64,000 bases of DNA, taken from the NCBI RefSeq assembly GCF_008086045.1, contig NZ_VSEY01000052.1, positions 16,024 to 80,023 of the forward strand. Direction: 5' to 3'. Source of the DNA: Nonomuraea sp. PA05. GTDB lineage: Bacteria > Actinomycetota > Actinomycetes > Streptosporangiales > Streptosporangiaceae. The position numbers and the translations under genes were made by a program. Position 1 is the stretch's first letter, and every line of letters begins with the position of its first letter. Positions 7,847 through 16,319 of the stretch are shown piece after piece. Under the pieces are notes generated by a model, which saw nothing but the letters and a program-made list of their open reading frames with translations, made no database searches and had not been told where the DNA came from.

Positions 7847-9835
7847 ATGACAAACGAAGCGTTCACGAGGAGGAGCCTGCTCCGGGGCGGGGGCCTGCTG
7901 ATGCTCGCCACGGCCACCGGCTGCAGTTTCTTCGACACCAGCCCCAGCGCGGCCGGAGGCGGCGCCGCCCAGGTAGCCGACGCCTCGGCCAAGGAGGCGC
8001 CCGCGCTGGCCGAGCTGGTCAAGGCCGGCAAGCTGCCGCCGCTGGAGCAGCGCCTGCCGAAGAACCCGCTGGTCGTGACCCCGCTCAAGGAGCCCGGCAA
8101 GTACGGCGGAAGCTGGAGCTCGGCCATGGTCGGCGAGGACGACCTCGACTGGCTGTACTACACGCTCGCCTACGAGCCGCTGGTCCGCCTCAAGCCCGGC
8201 ACGAACGGCCAGAAGGGCCCGGACGACATCATCCCGAACGTCGCCGAGTTCGAGGTCAAGGACGGCGGCCGGGAATACGTCTTCCGCCTGCGCGAGGGCC
8301 TGAAGTGGTCCGACGGGCAGCCCTGCACGGCCGACGACATGATCTTCGCGTTCGAGGACGTGACCACCTACCACGACCTGCACACCACCGGCGTCTACGA
8401 CCTCTTCCTGGAGAACGGCAGCACCACCGAGAAGGCCAAGGTCGAGAAGGTGGACGAGCGCACAGTGCGCTACGTCTACAAGGAGCCGAAGGCGGGCCTG
8501 CTGTTCCAGATCGCGGTCTCCACCTTCGAGCGGGGCGGGGCGAGCGGCCTCCTGCTGCCCAAGCACTACCTCAAGCAGTTCCACAAGAAGCACAACCCGG
8601 ACGCCGACAAGCTCGCCAAGGAGCAGCAGCTGGAGGACTGGACCCAGCTCTTCATGAACAAGAACGACGTCCCGCACAACGCCGAGATGCCCACGCTGCA
8701 CCCGTGGAAGATCAGCAACGCGCTCGGCAACGGCACGGCGGTGGTGGCCGAGCGGAACCCGTACTACTGGAAGGTCGACCAGCAGGGGCGGCAGCTCCCC
8801 TATCTCGACCGCTTCAGAGCCGAGGTCCTCGGGGACGTCGAGGTGGAGCTGCTGAAGATCATGAACGGCGAGATCACCATGCAGACCCGCAACTTCAACA
8901 CGCCGGAGAACAAGCCGCTGATCGCGCAGAACGCCGAGAAGGGCAAGTACCGGCTCTTCGACGTGCCGAGCCGGCTCAGCAACACGATGATCATCCAGTT
9001 CAACCAGACGATCGGCGACGACGACCTGCGCGAGCTGTTCCAGAAGGAGGACTTCCGGATCGGCCTGTCGTACGCGATCAACCGCAAGGAGATCATCGAC
9101 GGCGTGTACGCCGGCCAGGGCGAGCCGTGGCAGGCGGCGCCCTCCAAGGCCAACGCCCTCTACGACGCGGACTTCGCCAAGCAGTACACCGAGTACGACG
9201 TCGCCAAGGCCAACGAGTTGCTGGACAAGGCGGGGCTGACGAAGAAGGACTCCGGCGGCAAGCGGCTCGGCCCCGACGGCAAGCCGCTGACCATCACCGT
9301 CATGTCCAACACCGACTTCCCGCACCACGTGCAGGCGCTGGAGTTCGTCAAGAAGCACTGGGACGCGGTAGGGGTCGGCCTGCGGGTCGATCCGGTCGCG
9401 GCCACGCTCTACACCGAGCGCACGATGGGCAACAACCCGCAGGCGTCCGTGTACACGTGCAGCGACTTCGACATCATCACCGGCACCGGCGGCGACCACT
9501 ACTACGTGCCGAGCAACTCCGGCAGCGCCCGCTACGCCATCCGCTGGGCCCTGTGGTACGGCAGCAAGGGCAAGAACGGCGACGAGCCGCCGGCGGAGGT
9601 GCGCGCGCAGCTCGACGCGTTCACCGCGATGCGCACCGAGCCGGACTTCAACAAGGCGCTGGAGCACGCCAAGGAGGTCGTGCGCATCTCCAAGGAGCAG
9701 TTCTACGCGATCGGGATCAGCACGTACCCGAACGAGTACGGCATCGTCTCCAACACGCTCAAGAACGTGCCCGACACCATGGCCAGCGCACAGGTGACCC
9801 CCGGGCCGACCATGCCCGAGCAGTACTCCTTCTGA
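7847..9835 (+). CDS. ABC importer substrate-binding lipoprotein, family 5 (oligosaccharide/peptide type)
   Basis: This 662-residue binding protein opens with a twin-arginine motif (TRRSLLRGG) followed by the lipobox-like LATATGC, so it should be a Tat-exported lipoprotein. The body matches SBP family 5 (OppA/DppA-like): GLKWSDGQPCTADDMIFAFEDV, a DFRIGLSYAINRKEIIDGVY segment and the long C-terminal domain. Family-5 systems import peptides but also plant oligosaccharides in many bacteria. Placement between a pectate lyase and cytoplasmic pectin-debranching enzymes argues for pectic oligosaccharides. It lies 18 bases after the lyase stop and is followed by two permeases and two ATPases, giving a complete importer. 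The ligand is inferred from context only. Confidence 0.92.
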   Translation: MTNEAFTRRSLLRGGGLLMLATATGCSFFDTSPSAAGGGAAQVADASAKEAPALAELVKAGKLPPLEQRLPKNPLVVTPLKEPGKYGGSWSSAMVGEDDLDWLYYTLAYEPLVRLKPGTNGQKGPDDIIPNVAEFEVKDGGREYVFRLREGLKWSDGQPCTADDMIFAFEDVTTYHDLHTTGVYDLFLENGSTTEKAKVEKVDERTVRYVYKEPKAGLLFQIAVSTFERGGASGLLLPKHYLKQFHKKHNPDADKLAKEQQLEDWTQLFMNKNDVPHNAEMPTLHPWKISNALGNGTAVVAERNPYYWKVDQQGRQLPYLDRFRAEVLGDVEVELLKIMNGEITMQTRNFNTPENKPLIAQNAEKGKYRLFDVPSRLSNTMIIQFNQTIGDDDLRELFQKEDFRIGLSYAINRKEIIDGVYAGQGEPWQAAPSKANALYDADFAKQYTEYDVAKANELLDKAGLTKKDSGGKRLGPDGKPLTITVMSNTDFPHHVQALEFVKKHWDAVGVGLRVDPVAATLYTERTMGNNPQASVYTCSDFDIITGTGGDHYYVPSNSGSARYAIRWALWYGSKGKNGDEPPAEVRAQLDAFTAMRTEPDFNKALEHAKEVVRISKEQFYAIGISTYPNEYGIVSNTLKNVPDTMASAQVTPGPTMPEQYSF

Positions 9836-9844
9836 GGTGCCGAC

Positions 9845-10843
9845 GTGCTGAGATATTTCGGCCGCCGCCTCGTGTACGTGGTGGTGACGCTGTGGGCGAT
9901 CTCGATCGTCACCTTCGTCATCATCAACCTGCCGCCGGGTGACTACGTCTCGACGGTGATCGCGAACGCGCAGGCCGGCGGGGAGAGCCTCACCCCGGCG
10001 CAGATCACCAACCTCCGGCTGCGGTACGGGCTGGACGACCCGCTCCTCGTCCAGTATTGGCGCTGGATCTCCGCCATCGTCCTCAACGGCGACTTCGGTC
10101 AATCGTTTGCCTGGAAGCAGCCCGTCTCGACGCTCATCGGCGAGCGGGTGCTGCTCTCGGCGATCCTGTCGGTCAGCTCGCTGCTCCTGGTGTGGGCGAT
10201 CGCGTTCCCCATCGGGATCTACAGCGCGGTCAAGCAGTACTCCATCGGTGACTACGGCTTCTCCTTCCTCGGCTTCATCGGGATGGCGATCCCCGAGTTC
10301 ATGCTGGCGCTGATCCTCATGTACATCGGGTTCCGCTACTTCGGCGCGAGCGTGGGCGGGCTGTTCTCGCCACAGTTCCAGGACGCGGCCTGGAACCTGG
10401 GCAAGGTCCTGGACCTGGCGGGGCACCTCTGGGTGCCGATCGCGGTCATCGCGGTCTCCGGCACCGCCGGCATGATCCGGGTGACCAGGGCGAACCTGCT
10501 CGACGAGCTCTACCGGCCCTACGTGCACACGGCCAGGGCCAAGGGGCTGCCGGAGTGGAAGCTGCTGCTGAAGTATCCGGTGCGGATGTCGCTCAGCCCG
10601 TTCTTCAGCACGGTCGGCTGGCTGCTGCCCGGCCTGATCGGCGGGGAGACCATCGTCTCGGTCGTCATGAGCCTGCCCACCGGCGGCCCGCTGCTGCTCA
10701 GCGGCGTCATGAACCAGGACATGTACCTCGTCGGCAGCTTCGTCATGATCCTCAGCGTGCTGACCGTGGTCGGCACCGTGGTGAGCGACCTGGCGCTGGC
10801 GTGGTGGGACCCGCGCATCCGCAAACGGTACAACAGAGAGTAG
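9845..10843 (+). CDS. ABC importer permease (OppB/DppB-like)
   Basis: This 332-residue integral membrane protein has the OppB layout. An N-terminal helix (FGRRLVYVVVTLWAISIVTFVIINL) is followed by the DPLLVQYWRWISAIVLNGDFGQSF segment and five further helices. The EAA-like loop HTARAKGLPEWKLLLKYPVR contacts the ATPase. Its GTG start is 9 bases after the binding-protein stop. It should form the translocation channel with the next gene product. An unusual run of rare codons (GGT CAA TCG TTT) at 10097-10108 creates a palindrome-like sequence nearly identical to one inside the GH42 gene; this is described as a separate finding. Confidence 0.93.
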   Translation: MLRYFGRRLVYVVVTLWAISIVTFVIINLPPGDYVSTVIANAQAGGESLTPAQITNLRLRYGLDDPLLVQYWRWISAIVLNGDFGQSFAWKQPVSTLIGERVLLSAILSVSSLLLVWAIAFPIGIYSAVKQYSIGDYGFSFLGFIGMAIPEFMLALILMYIGFRYFGASVGGLFSPQFQDAAWNLGKVLDLAGHLWVPIAVIAVSGTAGMIRVTRANLLDELYRPYVHTARAKGLPEWKLLLKYPVRMSLSPFFSTVGWLLPGLIGGETIVSVVMSLPTGGPLLLSGVMNQDMYLVGSFVMILSVLTVVGTVVSDLALAWWDPRIRKRYNRE

Positions 10844-10849
10844 CGCCAC

Positions 10850-11986
10850 ATGTTTCTCAGGCGACCCACGAGACAGGAAGCAGGGACGCTGCCGCAGTGG
10901 CGGCTGATGTGGCGGCAGTTCCGCAAGCACCGGCTCGCCATGATCGGTGCGGGGATCCTGATCCCGGTGTACTTCGTGGCCATCTTCGCGGAGTTCTTCG
11001 CGCCGATGTCCAGCTCGACGGCGAACACCTCGCTGACGTACGCGCCGCCGCAGGTCCTGCACTTCTCCGGCGAGCACGGCCTGCACGTGTACGGGTACAC
11101 GACCGAGCGCGACCCGGCGACGTACGCGCAGACCTACACCGAGGATCCGTCCAAGGTGACCGAGATCGGGCTGTTCGTGCACGGCGACGAGTACAAGCTG
11201 CTCGGGCTGATCCCGTCGGACATCCACCTGATCGGGCCCGAGACCAAGGGCCAGCCGTTCTTCCTGCTCGGCTCCGACGCCAATGGCCGGGACCTGCTGT
11301 CCAGGCTGATCCACGGCGCCCGGGTGTCGTTGTCGATCGGCTTGGTGGGCGTGGCGGCGAGCTTCCTCCTCGGCATGCTCATAGGCGGCATTTCCGGATA
11401 CTTCGGGGGCGGCGTCGACAACGTCGTGCAGCGGGTCATCGAGTTCCTGATGGCGATCCCGACGCTGCCCCTGTGGATGGCGCTGTCGGCCGCGCTCCCC
11501 ACCGACTGGGGGCCGCTGACCCGATATTTCGCCATCACGGTGCTGCTGTCACTGATCGGCTGGACCGGCCTGGCCCGCGACGTGCGCGGCCGGTTCCTGT
11601 CGCTGCGCGAGGAGGACTTCGTCACCGCCGCCCGGCTGGACGGCGTGGGCCGGCTGTCGATCATCTTCCGGCACATGATCCCGTCGTTCGCCAGCCACAT
11701 CATCGCCTCGCTGTCGCTGGCCATCCCGGCCATGATCCTCGGCGAGACCAGCCTGAGCTTCCTCGGCCTGGGGTTGCAGGCTCCGGCCGTGAGCTGGGGC
11801 GTGCTGCTGGAGGGCGCCCAGAACGTGCGCGTCGTGGCGAACGCGCCGTGGCTGCTCGCCCCGGGCGTCGCGGTGGTGGTCGTCGTGGTCGCCATGAACT
11901 TCTTCGGTGACGGGCTCAGAGACGCCGCCGACCCGTACGGCAACAGGAAGGTGAGCAGGCGTGCCCGCAGACGACGTGCTGCTTGA
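10850..11986 (+). CDS. ABC importer permease (OppC/DppC-like)
   Basis: This 378-residue permease carries the OppC N-terminal cytoplasmic segment (RLMWRQFRKHRLAMIGAGIL) and a long extracytoplasmic insert between helices 1 and 2. The membrane domain includes LGSDANGRDLLSRLIHGARVSLSIG and the ATPase-contact loop DFVTAARLDGVGRLSIIFRHMIPS. The insert of about 100 residues is longer than in classical DppC and resembles transporters annotated for oligosaccharides, though its role is not known. It starts 6 bases after the OppB-like gene, and its 3' end overlaps the first ATPase gene by 26 bases. Together with that gene it forms the importer's transmembrane heterodimer. Confidence 0.93.
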   Translation: MFLRRPTRQEAGTLPQWRLMWRQFRKHRLAMIGAGILIPVYFVAIFAEFFAPMSSSTANTSLTYAPPQVLHFSGEHGLHVYGYTTERDPATYAQTYTEDPSKVTEIGLFVHGDEYKLLGLIPSDIHLIGPETKGQPFFLLGSDANGRDLLSRLIHGARVSLSIGLVGVAASFLLGMLIGGISGYFGGGVDNVVQRVIEFLMAIPTLPLWMALSAALPTDWGPLTRYFAITVLLSLIGWTGLARDVRGRFLSLREEDFVTAARLDGVGRLSIIFRHMIPSFASHIIASLSLAIPAMILGETSLSFLGLGLQAPAVSWGVLLEGAQNVRVVANAPWLLAPGVAVVVVVVAMNFFGDGLRDAADPYGNRKVSRRARRRRAA

Positions 11987-12959
11987 GATCGAGGACCTGC
12001 GCACGCACTTCCTCATGGACGACGGCGTCGTGTGCGCCGTGGACGGCGTGGACCTGAAGGTGCGCAAGGGCGAGACGCTGGCCATCGTCGGCGAGTCCGG
12101 CTGCGGCAAGAGCGTCATGGCCCGCTCGATCCTGCGCCTGGTGGACCCGCCGGGCCAGATCGAGGGCGGGAAGATCACGCTGCACCGCGAGAGCGGCCCC
12201 GTCGAGCTGGTCGGCGCGGACACCAAGCTGCTGCGGCAGGTCAGATGGAACGACATCGCGATGGTCTTCCAGGAGCCGATGGCCTCGCTCAGCCTCGTGC
12301 ACACCATCGGCAGCCAGATCGTCGAGGCGGTGCGGCTGCACGACAACGTCGGCAAGACCGAGGCCCGCAAGCGGGCGATCGAGATGCTCGACCGCGTCGG
12401 CATCCCGATGCCGCACCGGCGGGTGGACGCCTACCCGTTCGAGCTGAGCGGCGGGATGCGGCAGCGCGCCGTGATCGCGATGGCGTTGTCGTGCCGGCCC
12501 AGCCTGCTCATCGCCGACGAGCCGACGACCGCACTGGACGTCACCACACAGGCGCAGATCCTGGAGCTGCTGCGGGATCTGCAGGACGAGTTCGGCATGG
12601 CGATCATGCTGATCACGCACGACCTCGGGGTGGCGGCGCAGGTGGCCGACAGCATGGCCGTCATGTACCTGGGCCGGGTCGTCGAGTACGGCACCGCCGA
12701 GCAGGTGCTGGCCGCGCCCCGCCACCCCTACGCGCAGGCGCTGCTGCGCTCGATGCCCCGGCTGGGGCGGGCCAGGCAGCGGCGGCTGACGGCGATCAAG
12801 GGCATGGTGCCGGCCCCGTACGCGCGGCCGGACGGCTGCTTCTTCCACCCGCGCTGCGACCACGTCGTGGCCGGGCGGTGCGACGCGGTCGAGCCGCGCC
12901 TGCTCCAGGTCGGGGACCGCCAGGTCTCGTGCCTGCTGTACGAGGAGGAGGACGTATGA
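11961..12959 (+). CDS. ABC importer ATPase (OppD/DppD-like)
   Basis: This 332-residue ATPase has Walker A GESGCGKSV near residue 43, the Q-loop MVFQEPMASLS, the ABC signature LSGGMRQR and Walker B SLLIADEPTTALD. The C-terminal oligopeptide-transporter domain contains the Cys-rich segment CFFHPRCDHVVAGRCD, which binds an iron-sulfur cluster in some relatives. It starts at GTG 11961 inside the 3' end of the permease gene and ends with an ATGA overlap to its partner ATPase. It energises the adjacent family-5 importer at the cytoplasmic face. The domain assignment is unambiguous and the transported sugar is inferred. Confidence 0.94.
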   Translation: MPADDVLLEIEDLRTHFLMDDGVVCAVDGVDLKVRKGETLAIVGESGCGKSVMARSILRLVDPPGQIEGGKITLHRESGPVELVGADTKLLRQVRWNDIAMVFQEPMASLSLVHTIGSQIVEAVRLHDNVGKTEARKRAIEMLDRVGIPMPHRRVDAYPFELSGGMRQRAVIAMALSCRPSLLIADEPTTALDVTTQAQILELLRDLQDEFGMAIMLITHDLGVAAQVADSMAVMYLGRVVEYGTAEQVLAAPRHPYAQALLRSMPRLGRARQRRLTAIKGMVPAPYARPDGCFFHPRCDHVVAGRCDAVEPRLLQVGDRQVSCLLYEEEDV

Positions 12960-13996
12960 GCACCGAACCGCTGCTGCGGATCGAGGGACTCACCAAGCAC
13001 TTCCCCATCCGCAGCGGCCTGCTGGGCCGGCAGGTCGGCGCGGTGAAGGCGGTCGACGAGGTCGATCTGGAGATCCCGGCGGGCACCACGCTCGGCCTGG
13101 TCGGCGAGTCCGGCTGCGGCAAGACGACGCTGGGCCGGTGCATCGTGCGGGCGCACGACCCGACCGGCGGGCGGATGCTCTACCGGCGGCCCGACGGCTC
13201 GGTGATCGACGTGGCGGGGCTGAAGGAGAAGGAGCTCAAGCCGTACAGGACCGAAGTGCGGATGATCTTCCAGGACCCGCACTCGTCGCTCAACCCGCGC
13301 AAGACGCTGCGCGAGATCATCGGCGAGCCGATGCGGGTGCACGACTACGGCACCAAGGAGGAGATCGACCAGCGCGTCGGCGAGCTGCTCGAACGCGTCG
13401 GCCTGCGCCCCGAGTACGCCAACCGCTACCCGCACGCCTTCAGCGGCGGCCAGCGGCAGCGCGTCGGGATCGCGCGGGCGCTGGCGCTCTCGCCCCGGCT
13501 GGTGGTCGCCGACGAGGCGGTCAGCGCGCTGGACGTGTCGGTGCGCGCGCAGATCCTCAACCTGCTGATGGACCTCCAGGAGGAGTCGGACCTGGGCTTC
13601 CTGTTCGTCAGCCACGACCTGGGCATCGTCGAGCACGTCTCCGACGTGGTCGCGGTCATGTACCTGGGCCGGGTGGTCGAGCAGGGCCCCACCGAGGAGC
13701 TGTACACGCGGCCGCTGCACCCCTACACCGAGGCGCTGCTGTCGGCCGTGCCCGACCCCGACCCGGCGGCCAAGCGGCACCGCGAGCGGATCAAGCTGCT
13801 CGGCGACATCGCCGACCCGGCGAACGTGCCGCCTGGATGCCCGTTCAACCCGCGCTGCGTGTACGCCAAGGACGAGTGCCGCACCGAGCGCCCGCCGCTG
13901 CGCGAGGTCGGCGGGCGGCGCGTGGCCTGCCACTTCGCGGAGGAGCTCGACCTGCGCGGCGTCCCCGACCCCGACGTACGAGAGGTGAAGGCGTGA
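12956..13996 (+). CDS. ABC importer ATPase (OppF/DppF-like)
   Basis: The protein has 346 residues from ATG 12956, which overlaps the previous TGA (ATGA). The frame is open far upstream, but that part is antiparallel to no motif and is a shadow. GAGGAGGAC at 12942-12951 supplies the ribosome-binding site. Walker A is GESGCGKTT, the Q-loop is MIFQDPHSSLNP, the signature is FSGGQRQR and Walker B is LVVADEAVSALD. The C-terminal cysteine segment (CPFNPRCVYAKDEC) is present. It pairs with the preceding ATPase, completing the five-gene importer. Its stop overlaps the following sialidase-like gene (GTGA), so the importer and downstream enzymes share one transcript. Confidence 0.94.
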   Translation: MSTEPLLRIEGLTKHFPIRSGLLGRQVGAVKAVDEVDLEIPAGTTLGLVGESGCGKTTLGRCIVRAHDPTGGRMLYRRPDGSVIDVAGLKEKELKPYRTEVRMIFQDPHSSLNPRKTLREIIGEPMRVHDYGTKEEIDQRVGELLERVGLRPEYANRYPHAFSGGQRQRVGIARALALSPRLVVADEAVSALDVSVRAQILNLLMDLQEESDLGFLFVSHDLGIVEHVSDVVAVMYLGRVVEQGPTEELYTRPLHPYTEALLSAVPDPDPAAKRHRERIKLLGDIADPANVPPGCPFNPRCVYAKDECRTERPPLREVGGRRVACHFAEELDLRGVPDPDVREVKA

Positions 13997-15144
13997 CCGA
14001 CCCCCGAGCCGACACGAGCCCCCGAGCCGACACGGGCCTACGAGCCGACACGGGCCCCCGAGCCGACACGGGCCCCCGAGCCGGCGCGGCCGTCCAGGCG
14101 GCCGACCCGCGCTTCGACGGCATCGTGCGGCCGTCCGCCGTGCTGCCCGGCGCCCGCGAGGCGCTGCTGCCGGTGCCGCACGGCCCCGACAACCACGCGG
14201 TCAACCTGCTGCTCACGCGCGGCGGCGAGCTGCTGTCCACCTGGTTCAGCGGACCACAGGAAGGCGACCCCGGCACGAACGTGGTGGTCTCCCGCCGCAC
14301 CGGCGACCGCTGGGCGGACCCCCTGCTGGTCGCGGCGGACCCGCTGCGCAGCGAGCAGAACCCGGTGCTGTTCGAGGACGGCGACGGGCTGGTGTGGCTG
14401 CTGCACACCTCCATGGAGCCGCACGACCAGACCACCGCGCACGTGGTGGCCCGCACCTCGGCCGACGCCGGCCGCACGTGGAGCGAGCCGCGCGTGCTGT
14501 TCGCCGAGCCGGGCACCTTCATCCGGCACCCGCCCGCCGTCCTGGACGACGGCACGTGGGTGCTGCCCGCCTACCACTGCACCGCCGCCGGCGACCACAG
14601 CGTGGTCAAGCTCAGCGCGGACGGCGGGCGCACGTGGACCGAGCACCAGGTCCCGGACAGCGGCGACCTGGTGCAGATGACGATCGCCCAGCGGCCCAGC
14701 GGGGCGCTGCTGGCGATGTACCGCGACCGGCGGGCAGGGCGGATCTACGCCTCCACCTCGGCCGACGGCCGCGCCTGGTCCGCTCCGGAGCGGACCGAAC
14801 TGCCGAACAACGACTCCTCCGTCCAGCTCACGAGGCTCGGCGACGGACGGCTCGCGCTCGTCTACAACGACGCGAGCCTGGAGCGCAACCAGTTCAGGTG
14901 GGTGACCAAGAACGGGCAGCGGCGCAGGAAGGCGCTGCGCACCCCCCTGGTCGTCGCCCTCTCCGAGGACGGCGGCGCGAACTGGCCGCACCGGCGGGTG
15001 CTGCAGGACTCCGACTCCGAGTACTGGCAGAACGAGCTCGGTTACTCCTATCCGAGCGTCATCGACGGCCGAGCAGGGCGGCTGCACGTCGCCTTCTCCT
15101 ACCTGAGGAAGACCATCAAACATCTGGAGATCGACGCTTCATGA
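13993..15144 (+). CDS. Sialidase-like BNR beta-propeller, cytoplasmic
   Basis: The protein has 383 residues from GTG 13993, overlapping the ATPase stop. No signal peptide is seen. Residues 2-33 are a PRADTG-type hexapeptide repeat encoded by an 18-bp tandem repeat; the six-bladed-propeller domain follows. BNR/Asp-box-like turns are visible as SADAGRTWSEPRV, SADGGRTWTEHQV and SADGRAWSAPE. An Arg/His/Asn-rich surface (PHGPDNHAVNLLLTRGGELLSTWFSGPQEG) resembles the BNR_2 sialidase family. Sialic acid is unlikely in a pectin cluster. A hydrolase or lyase for another acidic side-chain sugar, such as the Rha-GlcA lyases that also use a propeller fold, is the better guess. The next gene encodes a related exported protein. 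Confidence 0.75.
   Translation: MTDPRADTSPRADTGLRADTGPRADTGPRAGAAVQAADPRFDGIVRPSAVLPGAREALLPVPHGPDNHAVNLLLTRGGELLSTWFSGPQEGDPGTNVVVSRRTGDRWADPLLVAADPLRSEQNPVLFEDGDGLVWLLHTSMEPHDQTTAHVVARTSADAGRTWSEPRVLFAEPGTFIRHPPAVLDDGTWVLPAYHCTAAGDHSVVKLSADGGRTWTEHQVPDSGDLVQMTIAQRPSGALLAMYRDRRAGRIYASTSADGRAWSAPERTELPNNDSSVQLTRLGDGRLALVYNDASLERNQFRWVTKNGQRRRKALRTPLVVALSEDGGANWPHRRVLQDSDSEYWQNELGYSYPSVIDGRAGRLHVAFSYLRKTIKHLEIDAS
14001..14089 (+). repeat. 18-bp tandem repeat (five units) at the start of the sialidase-like gene
   Basis: Units at 14001, 14019, 14037, 14055 and 14073 follow the pattern cccccgagccgacacggg, the last one partial and diverged. They are in frame and encode PRADT(S/G) hexapeptides. 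The near-identity of units 2 and 4 indicates recent slippage. The product is a basic/acidic disordered N-terminal tail of unknown use. Confidence 0.9.
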
Positions 15145-16319
15145 GACTCAGACAGAGCTTTTTATACGGCGCCCTGGCGGTCGCCGTCGGGGTGCCCTCG
15201 TACGTGGCGGGCTGGCATGACGACGAGGTGAAGGTGGCGCCCACGGGCGCGTACGCCTGCCGCCAGGACGTGGCCGCCCCCGACCCGAACGTGCCCAAGG
15301 TGCACGCCGCCGCCATCACGCAGGCTCCGACGGGCGACATGCTGACCGTCTACTACGGCGGCACGTCGGAGGGTGCCGCGAACCAGGCGCTCTACCTGTC
15401 GCGCCTGGAGGCCGGCAAGAAGACCTGGTCCAAGCCGGAGGTGGTGTTCGACGAGCCGGGCAAGGCCGACGGCAACCCGGTGTTGTGGTCGGACGGCAAG
15501 CGGGTCTACCTGTTCTTCGTCGTCATCGAGGGGCACGGCTGGGAGCAGGCCTCCATCCGGCTCATCACCTCCGACGACGGCGGCCGCACCTGGGGCGAGC
15601 CCACCACCATCCGCTCCGAGTGGGGCTGGATGGTCGGCACCAACCCGATCCGCATGTCGAACGGCGAGGTGCTGCTGCCCATCTACGACGAGGCCAACTC
15701 CACGTCCGGCTTCTACGTCTTCAGCCAGGACCTGAGCACGTGGAAGGCGTACCCGGAGGACACCGGGGCGTGGATCCGCACGCCGGGCGGCTCGATCCAG
15801 CCGACCGTGGTGGAGGCCGAGCCGGGCAGGCTGATCGCGTACATGAGGACCGGCGACAAGGCGATCTACAAGAGCGAGTCCACCGACTTCGGCCGCACCT
15901 GGAGCGCTCCCGTCGCCGAGCCGATCGGCAACCCGAACTCCCGCGTCGCCGCGCTGAAGCTGGCCGACGGCAAGCTCGTGCTGGCCTACAACCCGTGGGT
16001 GGAGCACCGCTCCCCGATGCGCGTGTCGCTGTCGCCCGACAAGGGGCGCACCTGGGAGAACACGGTGGACGTCGAGGCGCAGTCGGGCCCGCAGTTCACC
16101 TACCCGGTGCTCGCGCAGAGCGCCGACGGCTTCATCCACATGGTCTATTCCTACAACCGCAACAACATCCGCCACGTGGTGTTCAACGAGGAATTCCTCC
16201 GCAACTCGGTGGGGCTGCTCTCCAACTGGCCCGAGCACACGATCACCGAGTTCAAGAACAACGTCCGGCGGAACGTCGTGCGCCAGTGCAGTTATTCGCC
16301 CGTCAAGGAGAGTGAATGA
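15141..16319 (+). CDS. Exported sialidase-like BNR beta-propeller
   Basis: The protein has 392 residues from ATG 15141, overlapping the previous TGA (ATGA). The N-terminus MRLRQSFLYGALAVAVGVPS is a signal peptide or signal anchor, so this protein acts outside the membrane, unlike its upstream relative. The body is a BNR_2-type propeller with Asp-box-like turns (SDDGGRTWGEPTTI, STDFGRTWSAPV, SPDKGRTWENTV) and a TNPIRMSNGEVLLPIYDEA active-site-like strand. A C-terminal extension (LSNWPEHTITEFKNNVRRN) ends with a single Cys. Paired cytoplasmic and exported members suggest action on the same bond before and after import. The substrate is unknown; true sialidase activity is not expected here. Confidence 0.75.
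   Translation: MRLRQSFLYGALAVAVGVPSYVAGWHDDEVKVAPTGAYACRQDVAAPDPNVPKVHAAAITQAPTGDMLTVYYGGTSEGAANQALYLSRLEAGKKTWSKPEVVFDEPGKADGNPVLWSDGKRVYLFFVVIEGHGWEQASIRLITSDDGGRTWGEPTTIRSEWGWMVGTNPIRMSNGEVLLPIYDEANSTSGFYVFSQDLSTWKAYPEDTGAWIRTPGGSIQPTVVEAEPGRLIAYMRTGDKAIYKSESTDFGRTWSAPVAEPIGNPNSRVAALKLADGKLVLAYNPWVEHRSPMRVSLSPDKGRTWENTVDVEAQSGPQFTYPVLAQSADGFIHMVYSYNRNNIRHVVFNEEFLRNSVGLLSNWPEHTITEFKNNVRRNVVRQCSYSPVKESE

Noticed and set aside
6725..11314. A 1500-codon open frame on the minus strand opposite the pectate lyase and importer genes
   Set aside because: It is antisense to four clear genes, consists of low-complexity Arg/Gly/Val/Leu/Asp-rich sequence and shows no domain. Long antisense frames are expected at this GC content.
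13993..16319. True sialidases (nanH) for host glycans
   Set aside because: The genes sit in a pectin operon with no sialic acid catabolic or transport genes, and the BNR fold serves several acidic-sugar enzymes.
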